Source: Macrothele yani
Taxonomy: Eukaryota; Arthropoda; Arachnida; Araneae; Macrothelidae
Reading direction: 5' to 3'
Length of the DNA stretch: 64,000 nt
Assembly (NCBI GenBank): GCA_039090855.1
Contig: CM077011.1
Location: 16,865,001 to 16,929,000 of the forward strand
Part shown: positions 53,587-64,000 of the stretch, one piece after another
Layout of the letters: every line of letters begins with the position of its first letter
Position numbering within the stretch: the first letter of the stretch is position 1
The notes under the pieces: generated by a model
Database searches by the model: none
Told to the model about the DNA's origin: nothing
What the model saw: the letters and a program-made list of their open reading frames with translations, nothing else
Program-made: the position numbers and the translations under genes

Positions 53587-53876
53587 CTAAATTACTATGT
53601 GTGTACCCTTCATTTCTGGGGGAGGGGAGGGACGATAGGGAGGGGGAGGGGGTATGTTTGGAACTTGGTACCGTGTTGCATTGTGGGCAATGGTGGGCTA
53701 TATATATCTGGTGGGCGGTGCTTGTCCTGTGGCACTCGGGCCAGTAGATGGAGACATGTGTTCTCCGAAAGCGCTAGCTTTCTGCAAAGGTTTTTAGTCT
53801 GTAAATAAATGTTTTTAGTTTGCAGTTTGGAAACTTGGTGTTTTTATCGTACGGTGAGACAGCTTAGATTTGTATT
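53587..53876 (+). repeat. 3' pseudo-LTR of the Penelope-like element
   Basis: A 290-bp direct repeat of 50627-50916 with few differences. It contains a second copy of the hammerhead-like motif (53741-53785), in which stem I is weakened (CCAG opposite CTGC). It ends at the target-site duplication. Confidence 0.92.
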
Positions 53877-53888
53877 ATTGCAAAGCGA

Positions 53889-54305
53889 GGTTTATATTGT
53901 TTGAGCGAGCGAGAGAGAGAGTTTTCTGTTCGAAAGCAAAATATCTTAAATTCTCAGAGATGAAACTCAAATTTTGCATCGGCGAATGTAGTCTTCTCGC
54001 CTTTAGCACCTTTTCAGATTATCTTGCTCCAGAGATGTGTGAGAGGGCATTCGAAGGACGTTTTAAAAGAAATGCTTTCACTCTTAAAAGAAACGTTGTG
54101 TTAATGGAAAACATTAACCAGTTATCCCTTTTTTTTTTTACTTTGGTCATGTGGCCTGAAATCAATGTCAAAGTAACAGGGATGTTGCTAGACTTCGAAA
54201 TCAGGATGGGCGACGCGTGGGCGAGCATTAATTTTGGTGGGGCAAGTTTGATAGCAATTTGTTTTCTACAAAACACTGAAAGAACAAACGCTTAATGGTT
54301 TTTCT
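53889..54305. other. No recognised gene
   Basis: About 420 bp. A 141-residue open frame (53870-54295) starts inside the Penelope pseudo-LTR. It has no motif I know and is probably chance. Confidence 0.45.
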
Positions 54306-54310
54306 CTCGT

Positions 54311-54511
54311 TTAATTGAAGGTTGAACGACAACGGTGAGCACCTCAATGGGTTATAAGTAGTCGCCCATCCCTAATTTAACGTCACTGCTTCCAAGGAAA
54401 GAGAGAGCTAGTGCTGTAAGCCAAACGCAATATCCATGCCTCACCGGGATTCAAACACAGACTTCTTAAACCAGCGCTTAGACCATAGACCACTGCGCTA
54501 CCGGGACGGTT
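54311..54511 (-). repeat. SINE1, copy 8, minus strand, diverged
   Basis: The complement of the SINE1 body (GGTGAGCACCTCAATGGG, GTCGCCCATCCCTAATTTA) and head (CCACTGCGCTACCGGGACGG). The B box is worn. No target-site duplication was resolved. Confidence 0.85.
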
Positions 54512-55122
54512 TCAATGCTTTTCACTACCGGCAAAAAAAGAATTGGTGCAATTCCGACAACCTGCACTTGGACATACATACACGGACCAGATTAATTACG
54601 CCACGGGTGTAAGATACACATTTTGGTGGAATGTCGCCTTCAACTTTTTGTTTGCTCTGGATGCATTGTCTTAAATTTCTTTTCAAAATTTTCCATTTCA
54701 GCTTACGAAAACAGTACTGCACTTGAACAATTTATTTAAAAGAAAATGTTTTTGTTTATCTAATTCAAATTTCAACGTTTTTCCCCGCAAACACAATACC
54801 TCATCCCGCCTTACCTTCCTTCCTTCGAGCCAGCAACTTTGTCTTGCACTCCTCTCACACAAAGCAGTTGTCAACCAGTTTCTGCACTTTCACTGTCCCA
54901 GGGCAGTCTTAAGGACGCTAGTGTAGCTTCAGACTCCACTTTCCGAGTTAGAATCCCCTATTTTGTAAAGAAAACAAACAGAGCAATTAGTAGTGACCCC
55001 CTCAGTGAATTTCTATCCACCCTCCTCATTAGCCCCCTGTCCATACAAACATGAAGAAGAGGCTGAAACTAAGGAATTGGAAGAGTCGAGAACAACTGAA
55101 TCTTCATGATCGTGCGATGCTA
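54512..55122. other. No gene seen
   Basis: About 610 bp without supported features. Confidence 0.5.
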
Positions 55123-55405
55123 CACTGTTAAACACTTTGTGGTAGGTTGCACCAAAAAGTGGTGCTACACTAGCTGCATCCTTCTCCGCGAAAAGATACA
55201 TCATTGTGTAGTGCAACAAAACCCAAAAAAGTGATTCAAATTTATACCATATTGTAGCACAAAGTTGCACCACGTTATGGTATACGGTTGCACCTTGTTG
55301 TTGGGTTTTGTTTGCTCCACACAATTTTGCATCTTTTCTCAGAAAGTTGTGCAGATGATGTAGCACCACTTTTTGGTGCAACCTACCACGAAAGTTTTAA
55401 CAGTG
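55123..55405. mobile_element. MITE with ~47-bp terminal inverted repeats
   Basis: CACTGTTAAACACTTTGTGG (55123) and the complement of CACGAAAGTTTTAACAGTG (to 55405) are the ends. The match continues inward through GGTTGCACCAAAAAGTGGTG. The interior repeats GTTGCACC and TGTAGCAC blocks and codes for nothing. The superfamily is undetermined; TA precedes the left end only. Confidence 0.82.
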
Positions 55406-55699
55406 AATTTTGATAGCCTTCTCTGTAGACGTAAACAACGCACTTACTAGGGAAAAGCCCGTAGGGCTACATAAAAATAAAACACAAGACTTATTGCTTG
55501 TCAAAGTGCAGATTATATTTCAAAGTTAAATATATTGGAAAATGGTACACTTTGAACTGGGTGGGCGAGACAAATTTCAGGGGGGGCTTAAGCCCCCTTC
55601 GCACAGAAGTTTTCTCAACAGCCAAACGCACTTGCACTAGGATTTCACATAATTGCGATCATTCTGTATGACCTCTTGTCATCTGTCTATGAATAGGTG
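55406..55699. other. No gene seen
   Basis: Includes a C/G palindrome (GGGGGGCTTAAGCCCCC, near 55585) like the one near 423. Confidence 0.5.
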
Positions 55700-56655
55700 A
55701 ATCGCAAGCCGGAAAAACTCCTGTGTTTTAGAGTCAAAGTCATATAATGCAGTTAACACATCGTCCACATCATCGAAGGTTTAGAGAGCGAAGGCTTTCT
55801 GTAACAATCGGAAAAAGGTGGTAGTCCGTAGGTGCCAGGTCAGGGGAATACGCCGGGTAAGGTAACACTTCTCAACCAAAAGTCCAGTAATTTTTGCCGA
55901 GTGATTATAGCAGCATGAGGTTTGGCGTTATCATGATGAAGGATCACGCCTTTGCGATTGATGAGTGCTGGTCGCTTCGATGTTAGTTGTTCTCCCAATC
56001 TCTCCAACTTTTCACAGTAGAGGTCAGCATTTATCATTCGGTTAGGTGCCAACACCTCCCAGCGGATTATTCCCTGAACATCCCACCGAACACTCAACAA
56101 AACCTTTTTGGGATGCAATCATCCTTTTGATGTCGATGAAGCAGGATCTGCACCTTAGCACACAGTCCGTCAACGTTTTACATTATGGTACAGTACCCAT
56201 TTCTCATCACCTGTTACAATTCGTCCCAAAAATGGTTCATTTGTGTGACGTGAAAGCAAAGAAACACAGGATTCTCTCCTCTTGTTGCTTTGCAGAAAGC
56301 TGGTGCGGAACCAAGCTCATGAATCCAAGCTCATGCATCTGTCTTTCTTTCGACTGTTGTTCAGTGTACTGATAACGTTACCGCTAAATCCTGAATGCTT
56401 GGATGTGGGCCATTTTTTTTGTGGCTTGGTCCACATCCTCGTCAGAAACCACGGATGGACGTCCAGGACGTGGTTGATCTTTACAGCTTCTGTCTCCGTC
56501 CCGGAATTCCCGAAACCAATGACGACATGTGCTATCATAAACTGCATTCTCCCCATACACGTGTCAGGTGTTGACGCAAGCCGTGGCTGCAGTACTGCGT
56601 TTATCGAACTTGTACAGTAAACAATGTCTAATGTGCTCCTTAATGCATGCCATGT
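55700..56655 (-). pseudogene. mariner transposase relic
   Basis: N-terminus near 56650 (MACIKEHIRHCLLYKFDKRS), then CRHWFREFRDGDRSCKDQPR and PGRPSVVSDEDVDQATKKMA (~56500-56400). After shifts come EMGTVP, a worn first-Asp motif (~56200), then HPKKVLLSVRWDVQGIIRWE and GVILHHDNAKPHAA (second Asp, ~55920). The third-Asp region (SVTLPGVFP) is lost. The longest frames are 55840-56118 and 56317-56700, the latter not the coding frame throughout. At least three frameshifts. Confidence 0.85.
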
Positions 56656-57349
56656 TACACCGTCCGTGATTTCTGTTACGAATGACTTACTCGGACACAC
56701 CTAGAGCCTCTATATGTTCTACTGCTCCACGCTTTATTGGCCGAAAATTCGGCATCGCAGCGTCATGTTTGACGTAACTACTCCGATCGCAATTTGCATC
56801 TATTACAAAAGCAAGTAGAACTTTTGCACACACCCAATATTTGGTCGATGTGGGCCCAACCAAGTCTTTAACGGATTTTTCTTCAACTTTAATAAACTAA
56901 AGGGGTGTTCCAATAAGAAGTCCCTTTGTTCATTTACTTACACGAAAGAACTTTACAACTTAACTTCACAAAAGAAAATGAGCCGCTCACTGTTCGACGA
57001 CGCGGAAGGAAAATTTCCACTGTTAAACGGAAAGGCGACCTGCCACAAAAGAAAGTTTTACGCATGCGCTGTTCACGGCGCATCTGCTCAGTCATGACTG
57101 TTCTCCAAAGCTTTGTCAAGGCAGCTAAAGCGACGAGTTGACGGCTGTCGCTTATATTGCCACGCGGCATTCATTGTGCTCTAGTGAACAGATATGGAAG
57201 GCTGAAATGTGTTACCTAGTTATTTAATTATTGTAGTAGCTCACATCTACATTCAGAAAATCTGGGAACTGGTTACTAGCACGAATTTTCTTTCGGAATT
57301 TTTCCAGTTAAAGGAAGAAACTATTTTCTTCTCATTTTAATGCGAGGTT
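56656..57349. other. No gene seen
   Basis: About 690 bp. A mariner-end-like GGTGTTCCAATAAGAAGTCC near 56903 may be the remains of a transposon terminus. Nothing else. Confidence 0.45.
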
Positions 57350-57359
57350 TAGCCCCGGC

Positions 57360-58238
57360 CAGATATCAGCGCTAGCCTAATTTGGTGAGCCCGGTCCGGC
57401 CCAAGACCGTGCGTTTAAGGTCCAGCCCGACCCGGCCCGTTTCAAATTTTAGACACTAGGCACATCCCCGCCCGGGCCGGTCAATTGCAGCTCTTACTTA
57501 GGCCCGTCCCGGCCCGTGATATGCCATTTGGTATTATTTTGTCTATCTATTATATTTTATTAAATTGGGGAAATTAAATAATGAAATGAGATATTATTGA
57601 AAATATTTAGTTGACTATAAGCCTAAAAATGTTAACTAAACGTTGACAATTATCGAAAAATATTACCTTTTAGAGAGAGAGAGGAAAAGGAAAACTAAGC
57701 GCGTTCAGAATCTCCCTTTCTCTGAGCCAGTAAACGGTAACACTACAAAAGTCAATCGCTATACAGATAACAGATAGGAGAAAAAAATATGTCTTCCCAA
57801 TCTCTCATACAAACACACACATACAACACACTCTACTGCAGACACTCCTCGTTCCCCACTCTACCCAACACACATACTCGCTCGGGGTCGAATCTTTCTG
57901 TTGTTAACAAGTCTCAAAATGGTTTCACCATCTTAACACCAACAGATTGGAAAAAATCACTGTGAGTGCCTCACCTTGCTTTCCTGATTAAGCCCCGGGC
58001 AATGTCATGGAAGTAAGTAAAGCCAGCAAAACGGGTTAAACACACCAGGAAATCGGGGAACCTGACTTTTTCTTTCTTTACCATTGCGGTAAAAGGAATG
58101 GGTCGACTTAGCCCTACCCGACCCGACCCGGTTGTAAGTGTCTGGGAAAAAGCCCGACCCGTTGCTTTGTTCTCTAAACTAAAAAAAGGCCCGACGCGGG
58201 CTTGGGCTTGGCGGGCCAGCCCGACACGTGCATACCTC
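57360..58238. mobile_element. hAT-like non-autonomous element with CCCG-rich ends
   Basis: TAGCCCCGGC flanks it on both sides (57350-57359 and 58239-58248), which fits an 8-10-bp duplication. The right end (complement GAGGTATGCACGTG) resembles hAT termini. Both ends are rich in CCCGACCCGGCCCG-like strings, while the 600-bp middle is AT-rich and non-coding. The left end does not mirror the right well, so the assignment is tentative. Confidence 0.5.
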
Positions 58239-58261
58239 TAGCCCCGGCTGCCCATAATGAC

Positions 58262-58900
58262 CCGACGCAACTGGCATTTGTCAGATCGTGGCTAAAGTTT
58301 CTGGGTGCCTTTCTCATAGAAGTCTAACGCCTTGGTTTTGAGCCACCGCTCAATCCTGGTTTTCAGGTCATCAAACCGCTGACAGGCAAAAAATCGTTTC
58401 AAGTGGATAAACAAATGGTAGTCACTGGGCGTTAAGTTTGTGTTGTAAGATGGGTATACCAGCTGCTCCCATCCAAATTTGGTGACTAGGTTTCGCGTCA
58501 CTTTCGCGGTATGAGACCTTGCGTGTTTTCATGAAGAACAACAACTCCCTTGCCCAGCATGTCTTGCAGTATTTTTGGAATTGCATGACGCAATTTTTTC
58601 AGTGTTCCGCAATAAACAGCCGCGTTTACTGTTGTGCCCTTAGGCACGAATTCCACCAAACAAAATTCCTTTCGTGTCTTAAAAGACAGTGCATGTTACC
58701 TTCCTCGTTGACATCGTCTGTTTGAATTTTTTTGCCGCCTGTGTTTTCGCATTGCAGGAACTGCTGTTTCGATTCAGCTCTGACGTGAGAGACAAATCTC
58801 ATCTCTCGTCACTATACGACTTAAACGTCACTGTACGACGTTTGCCGATAAATCTTACTTGCCCTGACAATTCTTGTAGTCAGAAACCTTATCATAGACA
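58262..58900 (-). pseudogene. mariner transposase relic, C-terminal two thirds
   Basis: Minus-strand order: IVTRDEI (first Asp, ~58805), HVRAESKQQFLQCENTGGKK and QTDDVNEEGN (~58750), a degraded second-Asp region (ELLFFMKTRKVSYRE, ~58530), then KFGWEQLVYPSYNTNLTPSD and YHLFIHLKRFFACQRFDDL (third Asp, ~58420). The 58292-58501 frame is open. Other parts are frameshifted. Confidence 0.82.
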
Positions 58901-59287
58901 GGGCTTTGCAGTCGGCGGACCGTTCTATTAAGTTAAACATTATTAAAGCACAGCACAAATCTTTAACAGAAGCACAACCTCACAAAATGGCGTCAGGGCG
59001 TGGCTAATGGACGAGAACACAACTGCGCATGCGCGACTCTGAAGCGAACACCTGCGCGGGAGGGATGCCCGAACGGCACTTACTTTCTGTCTCTATCTCG
59101 ATACCCTTATTCGTGCATTTTCAGTTCATGCATTCCTAGTACATTAAAAACCATGGTGGGCACATCGCCTATTGACACGGGTCAAACAAAATGGCACAAA
59201 ATATGCACAAAGTTTTTTACTGCCATTGTTTTGTTGATTTTTACATGGTTCTAAACCTGAGGAGTTGCTTGTAAAGTATTCTAGCAG
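58901..59287. other. No gene seen
   Basis: About 390 bp without supported features. Confidence 0.5.
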
Positions 59288-59475
59288 CGGGCGGCCTAGT
59301 GGGCAACGTTCGTGACTGCCACGGAAAGGACCTCAGGTTCGATCCCAGAAAGGCACGAAAGCTCGATCCACTAAATATCAGCCGTGCGTCGGATGGGCAC
59401 GTTAAGATGTCGGACCCCGGGTGCTGGCCCCCGGTAATAAATAAGGGCGTCTTTCTCCCCCTTTCTAATTCGCTT
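59288..59475 (+). repeat. SINE2-related element, diverged head
   Basis: A tRNA-like head (GCGGCCTAGTGGGCAACG; B box AGGTTCGATCCC) is followed by ATATCAGCCGTGCGTCGGAT, GGGCACGTTAAG and CCCCGGGTGCTGGCCCC. This is the central block also seen in the two SINE2 copies, joined to a different head and tail. Confidence 0.75.
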
Positions 59476-60630
59476 CCGTGGCACTCTAGCCCAAATCTCG
59501 TAGCTTCCTATTTCTAAGGGTTGTTTCAGACCTGGGATCAGACACTCTCTTCCTAAAATCCTCTACATATGATCATATGATCATTAAGGTATTCTGTATA
59601 ACGATTTCCCATTCCAGAAATACATTTCTTTGCCGAAACTGTATCATTTCCCTGGACCATCTAATATAATGACATTAACATGCATAGACACTAAGCCAAC
59701 TGATTATCAGGAAACGTAAGTTGATGTTTAGGAGACGTTGCAATGGTAAAATTTTACTAATAAATATGAGAAAGTTGAGCCAAAGTTTCAGATGAAAATT
59801 GGGGAAATGTGTAGCAGAGAATGCATGAACTGAAACTGCATGAATAAGTCTATCGATATTGTGGCAGGTTAGCTCTGAGATTGCTGGGTTTCATTTCCCA
59901 GGTCCCTTAATTAAATTCTTTCAATTTTTTGTCGATCTCATTCACGTAGCATAATTTCATTTAAATACGACTGCCAAATTGGTTTTTCAACCAGCTGTAA
60001 GGATGAATTGATTTCTGTTTAACCCCTCCCTACGCAAATATAACAGCTGCGTTCTGCCGTTATCGAGCAAGTCTGTTATTCCCTGCACGTTGAAGCGCCG
60101 CCTTTTCTTGCGGAATATTTCGGCGTTCTACGACTCTCAGGTTGCAGACAAAGGAATCTCAGTTTTCGATTAAAGAAAACTGCAGCAGCAAACGTGTAAA
60201 GCGATACGGCAGTTCATATTACAATTTTTGTAAAAGGAAAAAGAAAGCGCACCAGCTAATTTGAACACATGTGCTGTTAGCGATGAAGACATACTGCTTC
60301 TCAGATTTTTTTGGGAATCTCTTTTAATCCTGCTTTGATGACCTTTACGCTCCATACATGTATTGGTGCCAAACACAACAATCACTGACAATTTTTAATT
60401 CGAAATAGATGACAAAATTCCATGAGCTAATTTTGAGGGACGCTGTATTCGAAGTGAGCGTAGAGCATACCACCCTGATCTTAGTTTTCATTCTCTCGTT
60501 TGCCAATTTTTTTTGCATGGCTCTCCTGGAGCAGTGGATATGTTTGCAATGAGCAATGAGAATCCCGTCCGAAATTTTTTTACCAGCTCTCCATTAATTT
60601 TTCTGTTTTCCTCTCTCCTTCCATATCCGT
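59476..60630. other. No gene seen
   Basis: About 1.15 kb without supported features. Confidence 0.5.
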
Positions 60631-61577
60631 TGCTTCATCGGGAAACCACTAAAATCGGTACAGAACAAGGTTGTACCGTGACTCATCGGACCACGCGACT
60701 TTTTTCTATTGCCTCATCGGGATTTCACCAAAAACAGTACAGAACATGGTTTTACCGTTACTCATTGGACCACGGGAATTTTTTTCTATTGCTTCATCGG
60801 GATCCCACCAAACTCGGTACAGAACATGGTTTTACCGTTACTCATCGGACCACGTGAATTTTTTTCTATTGCTTCATCGGGATCCCACCAAACTCGGTAC
60901 AGAACAAGGTTGTACCATGACTCATCGGACCACGTGACGTTTTTTGTATTGCTTCATCGGGATCCCACCAAACTCGGTACAGAGCAAGGTTGTACAGTGA
61001 CTCATCGGACCACGTGACTTTTTTGCTTCATCGGGATACCACCAAAATCGGTACAGAACATGGTTTTACCGTGACTCATCAGACCACGTGAATTTTTTTC
61101 TATTGCTTCATCGGGATCTCACTAATCTCGGTACAGAACAAGGTTGTACCGTGTCACATCGGACCACATGACTTTTTTCTATTGCTTCATCGGGATACCA
61201 CCAAAATCGGTACAGAACATGGTTTTACCGTGACTCATCGGACCACGTGAATTTTTTTCTATTGCTTCATCGGGATCTCACTAATCTCGGTACAGAACAA
61301 GGTTGTACCGTGACTCATCGGACCACGTGACTTTTTTTTCTATTGCTTCACCGGGATCCCACCAAACTCGGTACAGAATAAGGTGTGCCGTGACTCATCG
61401 GACCACATGACGTTTTTCTATTGCTTCATCGGGATCCCACCAAAATCGGTACAGAACAAGGTTGTACCGTGACTCATTGGACCACATGACTATTTTTTTA
61501 TTGCTTCATCGGGATCCTACCAAACTCGGTACAGAACAAGGTGTACCATGACTCATAGGACTACGCGACTTTTTTTT
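60631..61577 (-). repeat. 80-bp minisatellite made from a Tc1 transposase segment, ~12 units
   Basis: Units of about 80 bp start TGCTTCATCGGGATCCCACC and contain ACTCATCGGACCACGTGA. About twelve lie head to tail between 60631 and 61577. Read on the minus strand, a unit spells KKVTWSDES and RYNLVLYRVWWDPDE, the region around the first catalytic Asp of a Tc1-type transposase. The neighbouring single-copy sequence (61578-61700) continues the same protein in the expected direction, so the array grew inside that gene. Confidence 0.85.
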
Positions 61578-61840
61578 CTGTTCTTCCAGTGTCCAGTCAC
61601 GGTGTTCCTGACACCACTGTAGACAAATTTCCCAGTCCTTCGCGGAAATTGTTTTTTTTTCATATAAGCATGTGACTGCCAATACCGATCCTCTTCAATT
61701 TCTTGCGCATAGTTGTCTGAGATATGGGTCGCGAACAGTCTTTACTGAATACTTAGGTCAATTGCTACTTATATGACATCCTGTTCCTCCGTACATGCTG
61801 TCCCAGACATCGGCGATCTCGTTCCGAACAGATTTTCGCC
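61578..61840 (-). pseudogene. Tc1-type transposase relic between two minisatellites
   Basis: The minus strand reads SAKDWEICLQWCQEHRDWTL, EEQKK, the stretch that precedes the first catalytic Asp in Tc1 transposases; the DES motif itself lies in the adjacent array. The stretch toward 61840 (AQEIEEDRYWQSHA-like) would be the linker. Both flanks are minisatellites. No terminal repeats were found. Confidence 0.7.
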
Positions 61841-62372
61841 GCGCCACAGTTACGCCTCTTAGACAAACAATGTGGGTTATTTTCTCAGATTGTCAGATTG
61901 TCTTCGGGCCACTGTTACGCCTCTTAGACAGGCAATGTTGGTTATTTTCTCAGATTGTCAGATTGTCGTCGCGCCTTTGCCTCTTAGACAGGCAATGTGG
62001 GTTATTTTCTCAGATTGTCAGATTTTCGTCGCGCCACAGTTACGCCTCTTAGACAAGTAATGTGGGTTATTTTCTCAGATTGTCATCGCGCTACAGTTAA
62101 GCTTCTTAGACAAGCAATGTGGGTTATTTTCTCAGATTGTTGTCGGGCCACAGTTACGCCTCTTAGACAAGCAATGTGGGTTATTTTCTCAGATTGTCAG
62201 TTGTCGTCGCGCCACAGTTACGCCTCTTAGACAGGCAATGTGGGTTATTTTCTCAGATTGTCGTCGCGCCACAGTTACGCCTCTTAGACAAGCAATGTGG
62301 GTTATTTTCTAAGATTGTCAGATTGTCGTCGCGCCACAGTTACGCCTCTTAGACAGGCAATGTGGGTTCTTT
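61841..62372. repeat. ~52-66-bp minisatellite, 8-9 units
   Basis: Units of CAATGTGGGTTATTTTCTCA, GATTGTCAGATTGTCGTCGC and CACAGTTACGCCTCTTAGAC repeat with variable length, because the GATTGTCA stretch is sometimes doubled. It adjoins the Tc1 relic on the side where the transposase N-terminal half would lie. Whether the unit derives from that gene is uncertain. Confidence 0.88.
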
Positions 62373-62639
62373 TTCCACTGATTAAAGACCCGGGAATCTC
62401 GCCTTTTTTGTGAACCCAGTCAGCTCTGCTGTTTGTAAAATAGTCACTCCAAGCCAAGCCCTTTTATCGAACTCCCAAAAATCCTTTATTTTTCCCATGG
62501 TGATCAACACTACTAACAACAGTCTTACACAGTTTCCTAGATCACGTCGTTACGCACAAGACTATGTATTTTGTATATAAGCGACGTTGATATACACCTG
62601 CGCAAAGGTTTCTAATTCGTGTGTAGAAACGAAGAGGAG

Positions 62640-62857
62640 CCGGCACCCGGTGGCGTAGTGGTCTAAGCGATGGATTCTGATCATTAGTCCGAAAGGGGTT
62701 CGAATCTCGGTGAGGCATGGATGTTGTGCTTGTCTTACGACACTGGATCTCTCCCTTCTTGAACCAGTGGCCCCAAATTAGGGACGGGCGACTGCTTAAC
62801 GCCCATTGAGTTTGCTCACGCTGGTTGTTAAACCTCCAATCAAAAGAAAAAAAAAAA
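62640..62857 (+). repeat. SINE1, copy 9
   Basis: Head with A-box region (GGTGGCGTAGTGGTCTAAGC) and B box slightly changed (GGGGTTCGAATCTC). The body is typical and ends CCTCCAATCAAAAG plus an A-tail. Imperfect flanks AAACGAAGAGGA/AAACGAAGGGGA mark the target-site duplication. Confidence 0.92.
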
Positions 62858-63049
62858 CGAAGGGGACTGGATTCGCTCAGTGATGAAATGTTTTTTGCTA
62901 TGAGTGCGGAGTTATTAGTCATTTTATTTTCTGCAGGAGCTAATTATTTTTCTGAATCCGTTTATAATAATTTAGTTTTTCTTCCATAGGAAGACTTTTC
63001 ACACCACTTTTTGTTCACCACCATTTTTTAACAGAATATTTTGGAGCTC

Positions 63050-63945
63050 AAGGTGTATTTTATATTTAGTGGTTTTATGAAATAAAACTATAGAGCGCTA
63101 AATGTCGCCTTTACTTAAACATAAATGAAAGTCATTGTCAGTATAAATTTATTTATTTATTTACCATTTTTAGCTCTTACATGAAATATTACTACCATTA
63201 ATTCCGTTACTTACATATCAATATTGGAATACTGAAACAGCACGGAGCATCAAAGAAAAGGTCTACATAGTGACATGACTGCCTTGAAACCCCGAAGTCA
63301 TAGTGAAATAGTCAAATAGAGCCCAACGTTACAGATCGTGAAAAGAGAATCAAAGTATCATGATGAAACAAGCAATGCTCGTTTTACAATATTTACCCAC
63401 CCTTTTCGGGCTTGTTGTTTACACCCATCCCTTTTTTTAAAAAACAATATTATTATTATTAAAATGAGATTATTATTTTAATCTTCTTATTAAAATAATG
63501 AGATTAAATATTATTATTAAAATAAGATTATATAAAAATAATAAGATTATTTTTTTTTAAAAAGGATCGGGGTAAACAACAATCCTGAAAAGGGTGGCTG
63601 ATTATTGTCAAACGAGCATTGCCCTTTTCATCCTGGTACTTTGATTTTCTTTTCATGATATGTATAACGCTGGGCTCTATTTGACTATTTCACTATGACT
63701 TCGGGGTTTCAAGGCTAAGTCAGGTCACCATGTAGACCTTTTCCTTGATTCTCCGTGCTGTTTCAGTATTCCAAAATTGATATGTAAATAATTGTATTAA
63801 TTGTAGTAATATTTCATGTAACCGCTAAAAATGGTAAATAAATAAATTTATATTGACAATGACTTTCGTTTATGTTTAAGTAAAGGTGAATTTTAGTGCT
63901 CTATAGTAATATTTCATAAAATCACTAAATATAAAATTTAATCTT
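63050..63945. mobile_element. Long AT-rich foldback element, ~385-bp arms
   Basis: 63050 to about 63440 and about 63557-63945 are inverted copies, for example TTATTTACCATTTTTAGC against GCTAAAAATGGTAAATAA, GACTTTCGTTTATGTTTAAG against CTTAAACATAAATGAAAGTC, and the CACGGAG..TCAAGGAAAAGG block. The centre (63440-63555) is a TTATTA/TAATAA low-complexity loop. No open frame and no clear target-site duplication. Confidence 0.85.
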
Positions 63946-64000
63946 GATAACTAAAATAGCTTTCATTGCACACAAACTGATACATAAACATCATGCGTTC

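Larger units (their letters stand above)
50432..53876 (+). mobile_element. Penelope-like retroelement, nearly complete
   Basis: The 12-bp repeat ATTGCAAAGCGA flanks it at 50420-50431 and 53877-53888. Structure from the left: an inverted fragment of the pseudo-LTR (50432-50626), the 5' pseudo-LTR (50627 to about 50948), the RT/endonuclease gene, and the 3' pseudo-LTR (53587-53876). This mixture of direct and inverted terminal repeats is characteristic of Penelope-like elements. The direct repeats are nearly identical (CTAAATTACTATGTGTGTAC start), so the insertion is young. Total 3,445 bp. Confidence 0.93.

Noticed and set aside
53870..54295. 141-residue plus-strand frame downstream of the Penelope-like element
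   Set aside because: It starts inside the pseudo-LTR and crosses the target-site duplication. It has no recognisable motif.
60513..61017. Overlapping ~90-115-residue frames in the 80-bp array as genes
   Set aside because: All three frames cycle through the same repeat. The meaningful reading is on the minus strand, as transposase fragments.

Overview
This 64 kb window is animal intergenic DNA made almost entirely of layered transposon relics. I recognise no host protein gene, no rRNA and no functional tRNA gene. The repeat content (many Tc1 and mariner families, an RTE-type LINE, a Penelope-like element, tRNA-derived SINEs, a hAT fragment) suggests a large, repeat-rich invertebrate genome, most likely an arthropod. 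A chelicerate is possible, but that is only an impression.

Layout. 0-3.7 kb: SINE1 copies, a TTAA-flanked MITE with a SINE inside it, a mariner relic and a TTAA foldback. 3.8-9.6 kb: one long minus-strand pseudogene of a large uncharacterised animal protein family, interrupted by a SINE1 and a complete Tc1 element. 9.9-15.4 kb: short tandem repeats, a hAT dimerisation-domain fragment and a 45-bp minisatellite. 16.6-21 kb: an old transposase gene split by a Tc1, a roughly 190-bp tandem repeat that carries a mariner end, the mariner itself, and a palindrome with a tRNA-like sequence in each arm. 22.6-24.4 kb: an RTE LINE with a perfect target-site duplication and no reverse-transcriptase core. 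24.9-25.5 kb and 30.6-31.1 kb: two miniature LTR elements (TRIMs) whose LTRs contain a tRNA-like domain. 26-36 kb: Tc1 and mariner relics, SINE2, minisatellites and foldbacks. 37.5-41.1 kb: three DNA transposons lying end to end. 41.6-45 kb: SINE2 and a Tc1 split by an RTE 3' end. 46-49.7 kb: foldbacks and a degenerate satellite. 50.4-53.9 kb: a nearly intact Penelope-like element (RT plus GIY-YIG endonuclease), the best-preserved gene here. 54-60 kb: SINEs, a MITE, mariner relics and a hAT-like insertion. 60.6-62.4 kb: two minisatellites grown inside a Tc1 relic. 63-64 kb: a long AT-rich foldback.

How it fits together. The elements interact by nesting, which gives a relative chronology. tRNA-like modules recur in four unrelated settings: SINE1, SINE2, TRIM LTRs and foldback arms. 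Short near-perfect inverted duplications inside transposase genes recur as a likely mutational signature. The most interesting candidates are the tRNA-bearing TRIMs, the tRNA-bearing palindromes, the large uncharacterised gene family, and the satellites seeded from transposon sequence. All identifications rest on reading the sequence and on remembered family features; no database search was run.
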